Positions 35,982-44,314 of a DNA stretch of 64,000 nt are shown piece after piece. A model generated the notes under the pieces. The model searched no databases. It had not been told where the DNA came from and saw only the letters and a program-made list of their open reading frames with translations. Source of the stretch: an uncultured Eubacterium sp. (GTDB lineage: Bacteria; Bacillota; Clostridia; Lachnospirales; Lachnospiraceae); assembly GCA_949959185.1 (NCBI GenBank), contig CATLIX010000010.1, positions 1 through 64,000 on the forward strand, given 5' to 3'. Every line of letters begins with the position of its first letter. The stretch's first letter is position 1. A program made the position numbers and the translations under genes.

Positions 35982-36443
35982 TTATAACAGCTCCATATTT
36001 ATGGATTTCACAGTAAATCCGCAATTTTCATACATATGAAAAGCCGCTTTATTTTTCCCGTTCACCTGCAGCTCAATCCCGTCATATTCCTTCTGCTTTT
36101 TCAGTTCTTTCAGAAACTCAAAAAAAGCATGTCCAATCCCTTTCCCGCGGTAATTTTCATCCACTGCCATGGAATCAATGAAAATAACACTTCTGGCCAC
36201 CTGATTTGGACCTTCGATATGTCGGTACATAATAAATAAAATTCCCGCCACAATTCCCTCATATTCCGCAACGAAAAATGTTTCATCCTTCACTGCCTGT
36301 TCAAATACGTCAGCAGGCAGCACCGTGTCACTGTATCTGTAAATATCCGGCCGCCAGTCAATATGCATTTGCTGCACCTGCTTCATAATGGCTTCCACCG
36401 CTCCATATTCTTCCGGTTTTGCATTTCTGATATGAATTTTCAT
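35982..36443 (-). CDS. GNAT family N-acetyltransferase
   Basis: 153 aa. Acetyl-CoA motif A is IDSMAVDENYRGKGIGHAFFEFL, with the Q/R-x-x-G-x-G/A loop as RGKGIG. Motif B is ELQVNGKNKAAFHMYENCGF. The substrate cannot be predicted; the fold also covers protein, antibiotic and polyamine acetylases. Monocistronic. Confidence 0.9.
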   Translation of the reverse strand: MKIHIRNAKPEEYGAVEAIMKQVQQMHIDWRPDIYRYSDTVLPADVFEQAVKDETFFVAEYEGIVAGILFIMYRHIEGPNQVARSVIFIDSMAVDENYRGKGIGHAFFEFLKELKKQKEYDGIELQVNGKNKAAFHMYENCGFTVKSINMELL

Positions 36444-36526
36444 CGTTCTTCAGACCTCCTCATACATATTATACTACGCTATTCGTAGCTATTTTACATT
36501 CTGCACCAGTTAATAAAGTTTTCCCA

Positions 36527-38008
36527 TCATTTTTTATCTTTCCGAACAATCCGCCACACAGCGAACTTTCCTGCTGTTACTGCTACCGGAAGTCCGCCCG
36601 GCGCCATAACCCACTGGCTGGCAATATACAGATTTTTTATCCCTTTTATGATTCCTTTCACACGAAAAGACTTTACGCCTTTTTTCGTAATGAATCCCAT
36701 ATATGCTCCATGATATGCATTACAGTACCGTTCGTAAGTAATGGGTGTCCAGCAGTCAAGAAATTCCATGTGCCCCTGCAGGCCGGGGAACTGTGTCAGC
36801 AATCGTTTCTCAATTGCCCTTACTGTCTCCTTTTTCTGTCTCTCATATTCCTTCCCTTCCAGTCCTTTCCAGTAAAAGTATTCCTTATCGAATTGTGGAA
36901 CATTTACCTGGAGTACCATTTTTCCTGTGGGAGCAAATCCAGGTTCATACTCGTAACTTTTCACCGAAATTCTCTCCACTTTCTTTCCCCCGGTTTCAAA
37001 AGGAGCGCAGTCGAAGAAAACAGTTCCTTTCCCGTCATATGCCTCCCGGTCAGCCACAAATGCCGCCTGAACAGCAGTGAAAAGAGGATATTTGTCATTA
37101 TCTGCATAACAGGACCGCCATTTTGCATCCATATACTTTTTCCCGACTAAATTGCCGAACATTTCCATCGTATCCACGGATGAGATAACATAATCTGCCA
37201 GCACTGTTTTCCCGTCTGCCTTTTCAATCCCGATTGCTTTTTTATTTTTTATCAGAATCCGTAAAACCGGTTCATTACAGTATAAATTTCCTCCAAGCTC
37301 CTGAAATCGCTTCACCATACGCTGCACCATTGCCAGAGAACCGCCCATCGGTATTTCACCATTACCGGATATAATACTGGCATAAGAAACGAGAAAAGAA
37401 CTTGCAACATATTCTTTGGGCAGATAATCTGTAAACAGTGCCTTCAGTGCAGGATGTTTAAACCGCCTGGACATTTCTTCCAGATCAATGGAACCGTATT
37501 CCTTCATCACCTTTGGCATATCCGCCATGGAAGCTCCCATATGGATATAATCAGTAATCCCCATAGCATCCAGAGGCTTCTCAGCTGGCATTTCACATTC
37601 CGCTGCGTATTTCACATGCTTCACAAATTTTTTTATTTCCGTTTCATCTTCAGGGGACAACTGGAGAAGTTCTGCCTTCGTCCTTTCTAAATCCTTCCAC
37701 AGTGTTACCTGAAAACCTCCCCGGATACTTGTATAAAAGCAGTCGCAGTCTGCAAATTCCGTATGCTCATCCAGGGCTCCCACTGTTTCCCATACTTTCC
37801 GGAGAGACGTCCCTTTTTTAGTTCCGGTAAGCCAATGAATACAGTTATCAATATGGCAGCCTTTCCGGTTCCACCCCATACACTGGCCGCCGGCAATGGG
37901 ATTTTTCTCGTAAATATCCACGTCATAACCTGCCAGTCTGCCATAAATTCCTGCCGACAATCCGGCAATGCCGCCGCCTGCGATTACAATTTTTCTGTTT
38001 TCACTCAT
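36527..38008 (-). CDS. FAD-dependent oxidoreductase, phytoene desaturase-like
   Basis: Rossmann dinucleotide motif VIAGGGIAGLSAGIYGRLAGYDVDIYEK at the N-terminus, preceded by GGAGG before tandem ATGs; the second (38008) has the better spacing. The C-terminal FAD block has SQWVMAPGGLPVAVTAGK, as in NAD(P)/FAD amine-oxidase/carotenoid desaturase-type enzymes. Length 493 aa. It lies 26 bp downstream of a TetR gene, so the pair is probably a regulator and its target. Confidence 0.85.
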   Translation of the reverse strand: MSENRKIVIAGGGIAGLSAGIYGRLAGYDVDIYEKNPIAGGQCMGWNRKGCHIDNCIHWLTGTKKGTSLRKVWETVGALDEHTEFADCDCFYTSIRGGFQVTLWKDLERTKAELLQLSPEDETEIKKFVKHVKYAAECEMPAEKPLDAMGITDYIHMGASMADMPKVMKEYGSIDLEEMSRRFKHPALKALFTDYLPKEYVASSFLVSYASIISGNGEIPMGGSLAMVQRMVKRFQELGGNLYCNEPVLRILIKNKKAIGIEKADGKTVLADYVISSVDTMEMFGNLVGKKYMDAKWRSCYADNDKYPLFTAVQAAFVADREAYDGKGTVFFDCAPFETGGKKVERISVKSYEYEPGFAPTGKMVLQVNVPQFDKEYFYWKGLEGKEYERQKKETVRAIEKRLLTQFPGLQGHMEFLDCWTPITYERYCNAYHGAYMGFITKKGVKSFRVKGIIKGIKNLYIASQWVMAPGGLPVAVTAGKFAVWRIVRKDKK

Positions 38009-38034
38009 CATTTTCCTCCATAAATAAACGATTT

Positions 38035-38622
38035 TCACTCAATTGCTTCTGAATCGTTTTGCAGCATACCCACTATCCACTCCGGTTCCGGCAGGGGAAT
38101 TTCCGGATGCAGCGCACACTGTTCCATGATTCCGTGTATCGCACACCAGTACATATTTGACAGCGACATGACGTTTCCTTTCCGAATGCTTCCATCTTTC
38201 TGTCCTGCTTCCACCCAGTTCTGGCAAAATGCAATAGTATCGACCGAAGCGGCCAGCCGACGAAGTTTCTCCGGTATATCTTCCGCCCACGCCACATGTC
38301 CCATAAATACGAACATTTTCGCAATAAAAGGATTTTTTTCGGTCTGCAGAAACAATAGTTTCGTAAATTGATAAAAAAAATCCAGACCATTTTCTGCCCT
38401 GACCTGCATGGGCATACGCATCCCTTCCAGTCCGATATTTACCAGCTCTTCTAACAGAATTTCCTTTGTTGGAAAATAATGAAACAGCAACCCTTCACTA
38501 ATCCCCGCCCGCCTGGATATCTGGCTTGTTTTGGTTCCGTAATATCCCCGTTCCACGAATAAATCCAGGGTAGCCTGAATAATCTGTACTTTTCTGGCTT
38601 CCTTTTGTTCCTTCCTTGTCAT
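38035..38622 (-). CDS. TetR/AcrR-family regulator
   Basis: N-terminal HTH (TLDLFVERGYYGTKTSQISRRAGISEGLLFHYFPTKE) and an all-helical ligand domain, 195 aa. The start at 38622 has GGAGGAG 7 nt upstream. Probably autoregulates the TetR-oxidoreductase unit. The ligand is unknown. Confidence 0.9.
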   Translation of the reverse strand: MTRKEQKEARKVQIIQATLDLFVERGYYGTKTSQISRRAGISEGLLFHYFPTKEILLEELVNIGLEGMRMPMQVRAENGLDFFYQFTKLLFLQTEKNPFIAKMFVFMGHVAWAEDIPEKLRRLAASVDTIAFCQNWVEAGQKDGSIRKGNVMSLSNMYWCAIHGIMEQCALHPEIPLPEPEWIVGMLQNDSEAIE

Positions 38623-38766
38623 ATAACATCTCCTCCGGTAAATAAACACAGCTTAACATTAGCATAGTCAGCGAAAAATTTACAGAGTGATTTACTCAAT
38701 GAAATTTCTGCCTGTCATAAAATATTTTCTCATAAAATTTCCTGTATCCTGGCCTCCTGCACCTTC

Positions 38767-38795
38767 TTGACATTTTTTCAAAAATATGCCATACT
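38767..38795 (+). promoter_or_regulatory. Sigma-A promoter of the MATE leader RNA
   Basis: TTGACA (38767-38772), 17-bp spacer, CATACT (38790-38795). Transcription would begin near 38802, a few bases before the riboswitch hairpin. Confidence 0.75.
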
Positions 38796-38807
38796 GACAC
38801 CATAAAA

Positions 38808-38902
38808 CTCCTGCTGTCCCTTACGGGAACATCAGGAGCGTGGATTTTTAAGGAACCGCCTTTTTCGCCACACAATTACATTCGTAGTTGTGTGGTTTTT
38901 TT
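38808..38902 (+). promoter_or_regulatory. Probable guanidine-IV (mepA motif) riboswitch
   Basis: Hairpin of CTCCTG/CAGGAG plus GTCCC/GGGAAC around a TTAC loop (38808-38838). GTGG (38840-38843) can pair with CCAC (38868-38871). That competes with an intrinsic terminator formed by CCACACAA (38868-38875) and TTGTGTGG (38888-38895) followed by seven T. This switch layout upstream of a MATE pump is what the mepA/guanidine-IV class shows, where guanidine promotes read-through. Class assigned from architecture and gene context, not from an alignment. Confidence 0.6.
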
Positions 38903-38931
38903 CTATTCAAAAGGAAATTATTTCCGGTAAT

Positions 38932-39213
38932 TGCGAAACTGTAAAATTATCAAAATTTCATGTACAATTACTGCATTTCTTCTTAAATATTTTCATCATA
39001 CAAAAGGCCGACATGTCGGACGCACCAGACATTCCAACGAGCCTTTGAATACAAAAGACCATGTCAGCAAAGGCTTCCATGCTCTTTTAAGTCTCGTTTC
39101 CACGGTGCTGAAATGCATTTCTTACCTTTTGCATGAGAAAATATTTGTATTCAGGTTTTCTGAATCGTACATGAAATCAGTACAATTATAGAGTTTCGCA
39201 AATGCCTAGGAAG
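38932..39213. mobile_element. 282-bp inverted-repeat element (MITE-like), family B
   Basis: The left arm (from 38932, ATTGCGAAACT...TTTCATGTAC...AAATATTTTC...CAAAAGG) is repeated in inverse orientation up to 39213, giving imperfect arms of about 85-90 bp. The centre has GGCCGACATGTCGG and a weaker partial duplication. No protein is encoded. It lies between the riboswitch terminator and the MATE gene. No clear target duplication was found. Confidence 0.7.
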
Positions 39214-39239
39214 ATCATTTATCTGAAAGGAGACCATTT

Positions 39240-40574
39240 ATGGATCAGACATTTATGAAAGAAAAAAAGATACTGCCGCTGGTGCTGTCCATGTCTCTGC
39301 CCATGGTAATCTCCATGGCAGTCAATGCACTGTACAACATTGTGGACAGTTATTTTGTGGCAAAACTAAGCGAAGACGCCATGACCGCACTGGCGCTGGT
39401 TTACCCGGTGCAGAATCTGATTAATGCCATTGCCATCGGTTTTGCCATCGGTATCAATGCCTGCGCCGCTTTTTATCTGGGCGCCGGAAAACAGAAGCAG
39501 GCCGATGAAGCTGCCACTCAGGGCCTTATTCTCAATCTTCTTCACGGAGTAATTCTTACGATTTTAAGCATTGCCGGAATACCTGCGTTTCTCAGGATGT
39601 TTTCCTCAGATGAAACGGTAATCCGGCTTGGGCTGGCTTACGCCAGCCGGGCGTTCCTGTTCGCTGTATTTATTACCACGGGGCTTTCTTTTGAGAAGAT
39701 TTTCCAGGCTGTGGGACGGATGCAGGTATCCATGTTCTGCATGATGTGCGGTTTTCTTGCCAATATCATTCTGGACCCGCTGATGATTTTCGGTATCGGT
39801 CCCTTCCCGGCCATGGGTATTGCGGGAGCCGCCTATGCTACCGGAATCGGCCAGTGCTTTTCTTTGCTGGTCTACCTGCTGTTTTACTTCTTCCGTCCGA
39901 TTCCGTTAAAAATAAGCCGAAGAGCAATGCAGCCTGATAAAGAAGTAATTACCAGAATGTATGCTATCGGCATTTCCGCCACACTGACCATGGCGTTGCC
40001 TTCCCTGCTGATTTCCGTGTTAAACGGAATCCTGTCGGCTTTTTCGGGGGCTTATGTGCTGGTGCTGGGGGTTTACTACAAATTACAGACCTTTATTTAC
40101 CTGACGGCCAACGGAATTATTCAGGGCATCCGCCCTCTGATGGGCTACAATTACGGGGCCGGAGAATCAGAACGGGTACGGGAAATTTACCGCACTTCCC
40201 TGAAACTGATTATGGGGGTTATGCTGGCGGGAACACTGCTTTCCTGGGTCATTCCCGAACAGTTAATCGGACTGTTTACCGCCAATCCGCAAACCATTCA
40301 AATCGGCATAACCGCTTTGCATATCATCAGCCTGGGCTTTATTGTATCTGCAGTTTCCGTCACCAGCTCCGGAGCCCTGGAAGGACTGGGGAAAGCCAGG
40401 CCGGCTTTGTATATCTCACTGCTGCGCTATGTAGTCATTATCATACCGGCAGCATTTCTGTTCAGCAGATTTGCAGGAGCAGCAGGGGTATGGTTTGCAT
40501 TCTGTTTTTCCGAATTTGTCACAGCGGGCTGCTCCCTGCTGATTTACCGGAAAGCTGTTGAAATACCACAGTGA
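39240..40574 (+). CDS. MATE family multidrug/guanidinium efflux transporter
   Basis: Twelve membrane helices in two six-helix halves, 444 aa. Typical MepA-like N-terminus (LPLVLSMSLPMVISMAVNALYNIVDSYFV) and the second-half repeat (GIQ region YNYGAGESERVREIY). AAAGGAG precedes the ATG. If the upstream riboswitch is guanidine-IV, it would export guanidinium-like cations. Its 3' end overlaps a nuclease remnant on the other strand. Confidence 0.88.
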   Translation: MDQTFMKEKKILPLVLSMSLPMVISMAVNALYNIVDSYFVAKLSEDAMTALALVYPVQNLINAIAIGFAIGINACAAFYLGAGKQKQADEAATQGLILNLLHGVILTILSIAGIPAFLRMFSSDETVIRLGLAYASRAFLFAVFITTGLSFEKIFQAVGRMQVSMFCMMCGFLANIILDPLMIFGIGPFPAMGIAGAAYATGIGQCFSLLVYLLFYFFRPIPLKISRRAMQPDKEVITRMYAIGISATLTMALPSLLISVLNGILSAFSGAYVLVLGVYYKLQTFIYLTANGIIQGIRPLMGYNYGAGESERVREIYRTSLKLIMGVMLAGTLLSWVIPEQLIGLFTANPQTIQIGITALHIISLGFIVSAVSVTSSGALEGLGKARPALYISLLRYVVIIIPAAFLFSRFAGAAGVWFAFCFSEFVTAGCSLLIYRKAVEIPQ

Positions 40575-41051
40575 TTTCCGGTAAAAACAAATCCCGTATT
40601 CCAGAATATCCGTATATCCCTCCCGCTCCAGTTCTTCCCGGTATTTTTTCTCCTCTATCTGCCGGAGGGCTTCCTGACAGCCCGCCTCCATATCCTGAAT
40701 TTTTTTCGCTACTTTCGGCTCCAGAATAATGGCTCTGCCCGTGCGGATTCTCTGAGTCCGCAGAATCAAATCCGCACGTCCCAGTCCTGTTTCCCGGTTG
40801 GAGCGGACACGGTATTTCCTGCTCCGCTGCATCAGCCCTGTGAGAAATCCATGGTAATACCTTTCTCCATAATCAAAATAGCTGATGCTCTCCTCAGGAA
40901 ACCCTGAAATTTCTTCCCCTGTCTGTTCCGTATCTCCCTCATCAAGGGCCGTAAATAAGGAAGACATATCAAAGGTCTTTCGTTTTTTATCAAACCAGGT
41001 GCGGATGGTATTTCGATAAATATAAGAAACCTCACTGTTTGGAATAGCCAT
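40416..41051 (-). pseudogene. PD-(D/E)XK nuclease domain remnant of an AAA-ATPase protein
   Basis: Residues 1-160 match the C-terminal part of the widespread AAA-ATPase/PD-(D/E)XK proteins (PDDEXK_9): ERYYHGFLTGLM, YRVRSNRETGLGRADLIL, IILEPKVAKK and a Gln-rich ALRQIEEKKY helix. The N-terminal ATPase (about 330 residues) is gone. The last 50 residues (after about 40571) are antisense to the MATE gene and unrelated. Not expected to function. Confidence 0.75.
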
Positions 41052-41120
41052 GGTGACATACTGATGCAGGACGGATTTTGCGGATATTCAAAATAAAAAA
41101 GAATGTGGAGGTAACAGACA

Positions 41121-41320
41121 ATGACAAAGACGATTTTTGAGGAACTGGGCGGCAAATACGAAAGACAGGGTGAATATTTAATTCCATGTATAACTTTACC
41201 CGCCGAAGAAGAACAGCCGACAGGCTGAATACATACCTTGCCGACATTGACAGGCAGGCACAGGAACGCTTTGAAAGGCTCATAGAGGGCATGAAACAGG
41301 CACAGGGCAAACGTATATAA
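41121..41320 (+). pseudogene. TnpV remnant
   Basis: Opens with MTKTIFEELGGKYERQGEYLIP after GGAGG, the typical start of the transposon protein TnpV (Tn4451/Tn4453 group). It hits a stop after PAEEEQPTG, then another frame continues as LNTYLADIDRQAQERFERLIEGMKQAQG. The middle and the C-terminal helix are deleted. Confidence 0.8.
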
Positions 41321-41347
41321 TATATTCAATATGCAAGGAGGTCAAAA

Positions 41348-41545
41348 ATGTTTGAATATATGACGTCACAAGAAGCAGAAAATAAGTGGAATATATCTGT
41401 TCGACGGGTACAGCGTTTGTGCAAGGAAAATCGGATTGATGGAGCTATGAATATAAATCGTGTATGGCTTATTCCTAAAACAGCTAAGAAGCCTGCCGAT
41501 GGCAGATACAAGATAAACAAGGAACAGAAAGAACGAAATCAATAG
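41348..41545 (+). CDS. Small HTH DNA-binding protein (excisionase-like)
   Basis: 65 aa with a winged-helix/MerR-type pattern: MTSQEAENKWNISVRRVQRLCKENRI, then an AMNINRVWLIPK wing. AAGGAGG 6 nt before the ATG. Such proteins accompany tnpV-type and conjugative elements as excision or transfer regulators. It is the only undamaged gene of this relic apart from the XRE gene. Confidence 0.7.
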   Translation: MFEYMTSQEAENKWNISVRRVQRLCKENRIDGAMNINRVWLIPKTAKKPADGRYKINKEQKERNQ

Positions 41546-41713
41546 CATTTTGATTTATAAGGGATTTTTTCTGAAAAGCAGTTGAAAACGGGCGATACAA
41601 CCCGGAATCTGGCAGCGTGTAAAAGGTTTTTGACAGTGTTTCAAAGGTATGTCAAAGCCTGTTGATAGATGATTTTTTTGTAAATGAGTTATTATCAGAT
41701 GGAGGTCACATAT

Positions 41714-42142
41714 ATGGAAATTAAGAAGAAATTAAAAGATGCAAGAGCAAACGCTGGTTTGACACAAGAACAGGTTGCTGAAAAAATTATGGTTTCAAGA
41801 CAGACCATATCAAATTGGGAAAATGGAAAATCTTTACCAGACATCATTAGCATTATAAACTTGAGTGACCTTTATCAAATTAGTTTAGATGAACTATTGA
41901 AAGGAGACACAAAAATGAAAGAAAAGATTGAGAAAGATGTAAAGGTTGCGGAAGGTAATAAGAGATTAATATTAAGAACAGCGATCCTGCTTTTTGCTGT
42001 TTCGATAATATATTCGATTAGTACTTTGGTGGGCGGTGCGTTTAATGACTTCTGCGAGGCTGCTATAAGATGGGTAGTGTTAGGCATTGGTGTTGCGTTT
42101 GCTACGACATATTCCAGCCAAAAAGAATCCGGAAAAATATAA
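41714..42142 (+). CDS. XRE-family regulator with C-terminal membrane segments
   Basis: 142 aa. The N-terminal XRE HTH (LKDARANAGLTQEQVAEKIMVSRQTISNWENGKSLPD) is followed by a charged linker and two hydrophobic helices (LILRTAILLFAVSIIYSIS and WVVLGIGVAFATTY). It is therefore probably a membrane-tethered regulator. GGAGG lies 8 nt before the ATG at 41714; ten codons upstream lack support. AT-richer than the flanking core genes, consistent with acquisition. Confidence 0.8.
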   Translation: MEIKKKLKDARANAGLTQEQVAEKIMVSRQTISNWENGKSLPDIISIINLSDLYQISLDELLKGDTKMKEKIEKDVKVAEGNKRLILRTAILLFAVSIIYSISTLVGGAFNDFCEAAIRWVVLGIGVAFATTYSSQKESGKI

Positions 42143-42162
42143 AAAATCCAAAGAAGAAGAAA

Positions 42163-42230
42163 ATGGAAAAATCTGAATGGATACGCTGTCCTGTTTGTGG
42201 GAACAAAACTCGTGACAGAATTAGAAAAGT
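42163..42230 (+). pseudogene. Cysteine-rich KTR-domain protein, 5' remnant
   Basis: MEKSEWIRCPVCGNKTRDRIRK is the start of the Cys-rich KTR proteins of Tn916-like conjugative elements. The match stops at the edge of the IS3 remnant, and the second Cys pair is missing. Confidence 0.75.
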
Positions 42231-42856
42231 GATTTTGTCAAGATTAGTTGACACATTTTCCTCAGGGATTTTGCATCCTGTGCTGCTTCTTTCAGGGAAT
42301 CATAGTATCGCTGTCGTTTTATCATGGGAGGAAGGCCTCCATCAGAGGAGCAGATCCTCCGGTTATTCCAATAGCTGATGAAATATCTCCGGATGCCATA
42401 TTGACAGACTGCATCCCGGTAAAGCCGGCTGGTATACCGGCTTCCCCTGTCACTGTGGATGAACGCCCCGCGGATGCCTGGATATGCCCTCGCTGCATTT
42501 TCCAGTGTCTGCACACATAACGGGGCTTTCATGTCAGTGTCCGTCGCCAGGCCTGTCAGATAATCTTCCTCCCTTCCCCGTCGTTCCCGGATATCCATGA
42601 ATTTTTCCCAGTCCGCCGGATTCAGTTTGCCTTTTACCTGATTTTCATGCCGGGCAAATTCTCCTGCCAGGGAATCCCCAGGACATGCCATAGCATTTTT
42701 GTAAGTCCTCTGTTTTGCCGATTTCAACGTTACCAGAATCACCGGATACCGGCACATTTCCCCGGTATATATTTCCCCGGCTTTTTCAATGGCAAGGCCG
42801 GAAAACAGCTCCCGGTTCTGCCGGTTTTTTCCGGGTCTCCGGTATTGCTTTTCCAT
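42221..42856 (-). mobile_element. IS3-family transposase remnant
   Basis: One frame keeps ATDTDMKAPLCVQTLENAA, FIHSDRGSRYTSRLYRDAVCQYGIR (second catalytic Asp) and then jumps to YWNNRRICSSDGGLPPMIKRQRYYDSL, the IS3 ORFB C-terminus. The block with the catalytic Glu between them is deleted. The first 100 residues are degraded. Inactive. Confidence 0.75.
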
Positions 42857-42879
42857 ATTATATCCCAGGAGGGAGGCAT

Positions 42880-44310
42880 TTACAACAATTCTTTCAAAAT
42901 CTGATTTACCATGCCGGGATTTGCCTTTCCCTTCATGGCCTTCATGGTCTGGCCCACCAGAAATCCAATGGCTTTTTCCTTTCCGTTCCGGTAATCTTCC
43001 ACGGATTTTGGGTTATCCTTTATCACCTGTTCCACGACAGCGCGAAGTTCCCCTTCGTCGTTGACGGTTTTCAGTCCATGGTCTCTGACATAAGCATCCG
43101 GGTCGATGTCCTCGTCAAATATTTTCTCAAATACTTCTTTCGCCACTGTGCTGTTAATGCTGCCTTCTTCTGTCAGGGCAATCAGTTTTGCCAGATGTTC
43201 CGGTGAAAAACGGATTTCCTCCGGCTCCATTTCCCGTTCCTTTAAGAGGCGCATGGTCTCTCCCATCAGCCAGTTGCTTACTTTTTTCGGTTTCCGGCAC
43301 AGCTCTGCGGTGGCTTCAAACAAGTCAGCCAGATGTTTGGACGAGGTGATAATCTCCGTATCGTAATCAGGCAGTCCGTACTCCTGCCGGTACCTTGCCA
43401 TTTTCTCCGGGCGCAGTTCCGGCTGCCCTGCCTTAATCTCTGCAATCCATTCCTCACTGATGGAAAGGGGAGCCAGATCCGGCTCCGGAAAATACCGGTA
43501 ATCCTGAGCGTCTTCCTTGCTGCGCATGGGGTAGGAATACTCTTTTCCATCATCCCATCTTCTGGTTTCCTGGATTACCTGTTTTCCCTCTTCCAGCAAA
43601 TCAATCTGCCGGGTTTTCTCGTGTTCAATGGCTCTGGCAATAGCTTTAAAAGAGTTCAGATTCTTCATTTCCGTCCGGGTGCCCAGCTCCTCTGAGCCTG
43701 CTTCCCGTACCGACAGGTTCACATCCGCCCGCATGGAGCCCTCGTTCAGTTTGCAGTCGGAGGCCCCCAGATACTGAATCATCATCCGCAGCTTTTCCAG
43801 ATAAGCAATGACTTCTTCTGCCGAACCCATATCCGGCTCGGAAACAATTTCTATTAATGGCACACCGGAACGGTTGTAGTCCACCAGAGAACAGTCACCC
43901 CACTCGTCATGAATTAATTTCCCCGCGTCCTCCTCCATATGGATTTCATGGATTCCGATGGTTTTCGTTCCGGCAGAGGTTTCAATCTCAATTCCTCCAT
44001 CCCGGCAGATGGGCAGATAGAGCTGGGAAATCTGGTAGTTCTGGGGATTATCCGGGTAAAAATAATTTTTCCGGTCAAATTTACAGTTCCTGGTTATGGT
44101 ACAGCCGGCGGCAAGGCCCACTGCCATGGCGTATTCCACTACTTTCTTATTCAGAACCGGAAGGGCCCCCGGCATTCCGGTGCATACCGGACAGGTATGG
44201 GTATTGGGCGCTCCCCCAAATGCTGTGGAACAGCCGCAGAAAATCTTTGTTTTGGTGGCAAGCTCCACGTGGACTTCCAGTCCGATGACCGTTTCATATT
44301 CTTTGCTCAT
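42880..44310 (-). CDS. gatB: Asp/Glu-tRNA amidotransferase subunit B
   Basis: tRNA-binding and kinase subunit of GatCAB, which converts Asp-tRNA(Asn) and Glu-tRNA(Gln) to the amidated forms. The N-terminal cradle has ETVIGLEVHVEL and CGCSTAFGG (zinc-site Cys). The hairpin motif SGVPLIEIVSEPDM and the C-terminal YqeY-like tail (FLVGQTMKAMKGKANPGMV) are complete. Start at 44310 with AGGAGG, 4 nt past the gatA stop. 476 aa. Confidence 0.96.
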   Translation of the reverse strand: MSKEYETVIGLEVHVELATKTKIFCGCSTAFGGAPNTHTCPVCTGMPGALPVLNKKVVEYAMAVGLAAGCTITRNCKFDRKNYFYPDNPQNYQISQLYLPICRDGGIEIETSAGTKTIGIHEIHMEEDAGKLIHDEWGDCSLVDYNRSGVPLIEIVSEPDMGSAEEVIAYLEKLRMMIQYLGASDCKLNEGSMRADVNLSVREAGSEELGTRTEMKNLNSFKAIARAIEHEKTRQIDLLEEGKQVIQETRRWDDGKEYSYPMRSKEDAQDYRYFPEPDLAPLSISEEWIAEIKAGQPELRPEKMARYRQEYGLPDYDTEIITSSKHLADLFEATAELCRKPKKVSNWLMGETMRLLKEREMEPEEIRFSPEHLAKLIALTEEGSINSTVAKEVFEKIFDEDIDPDAYVRDHGLKTVNDEGELRAVVEQVIKDNPKSVEDYRNGKEKAIGFLVGQTMKAMKGKANPGMVNQILKELL

Positions 44311-44314
44311 GTCC

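Noticed and set aside
42070..42378. 102-residue plus-strand protein
   Set aside because: A chance read-through joining the KTR remnant to the complement of the IS3 remnant.
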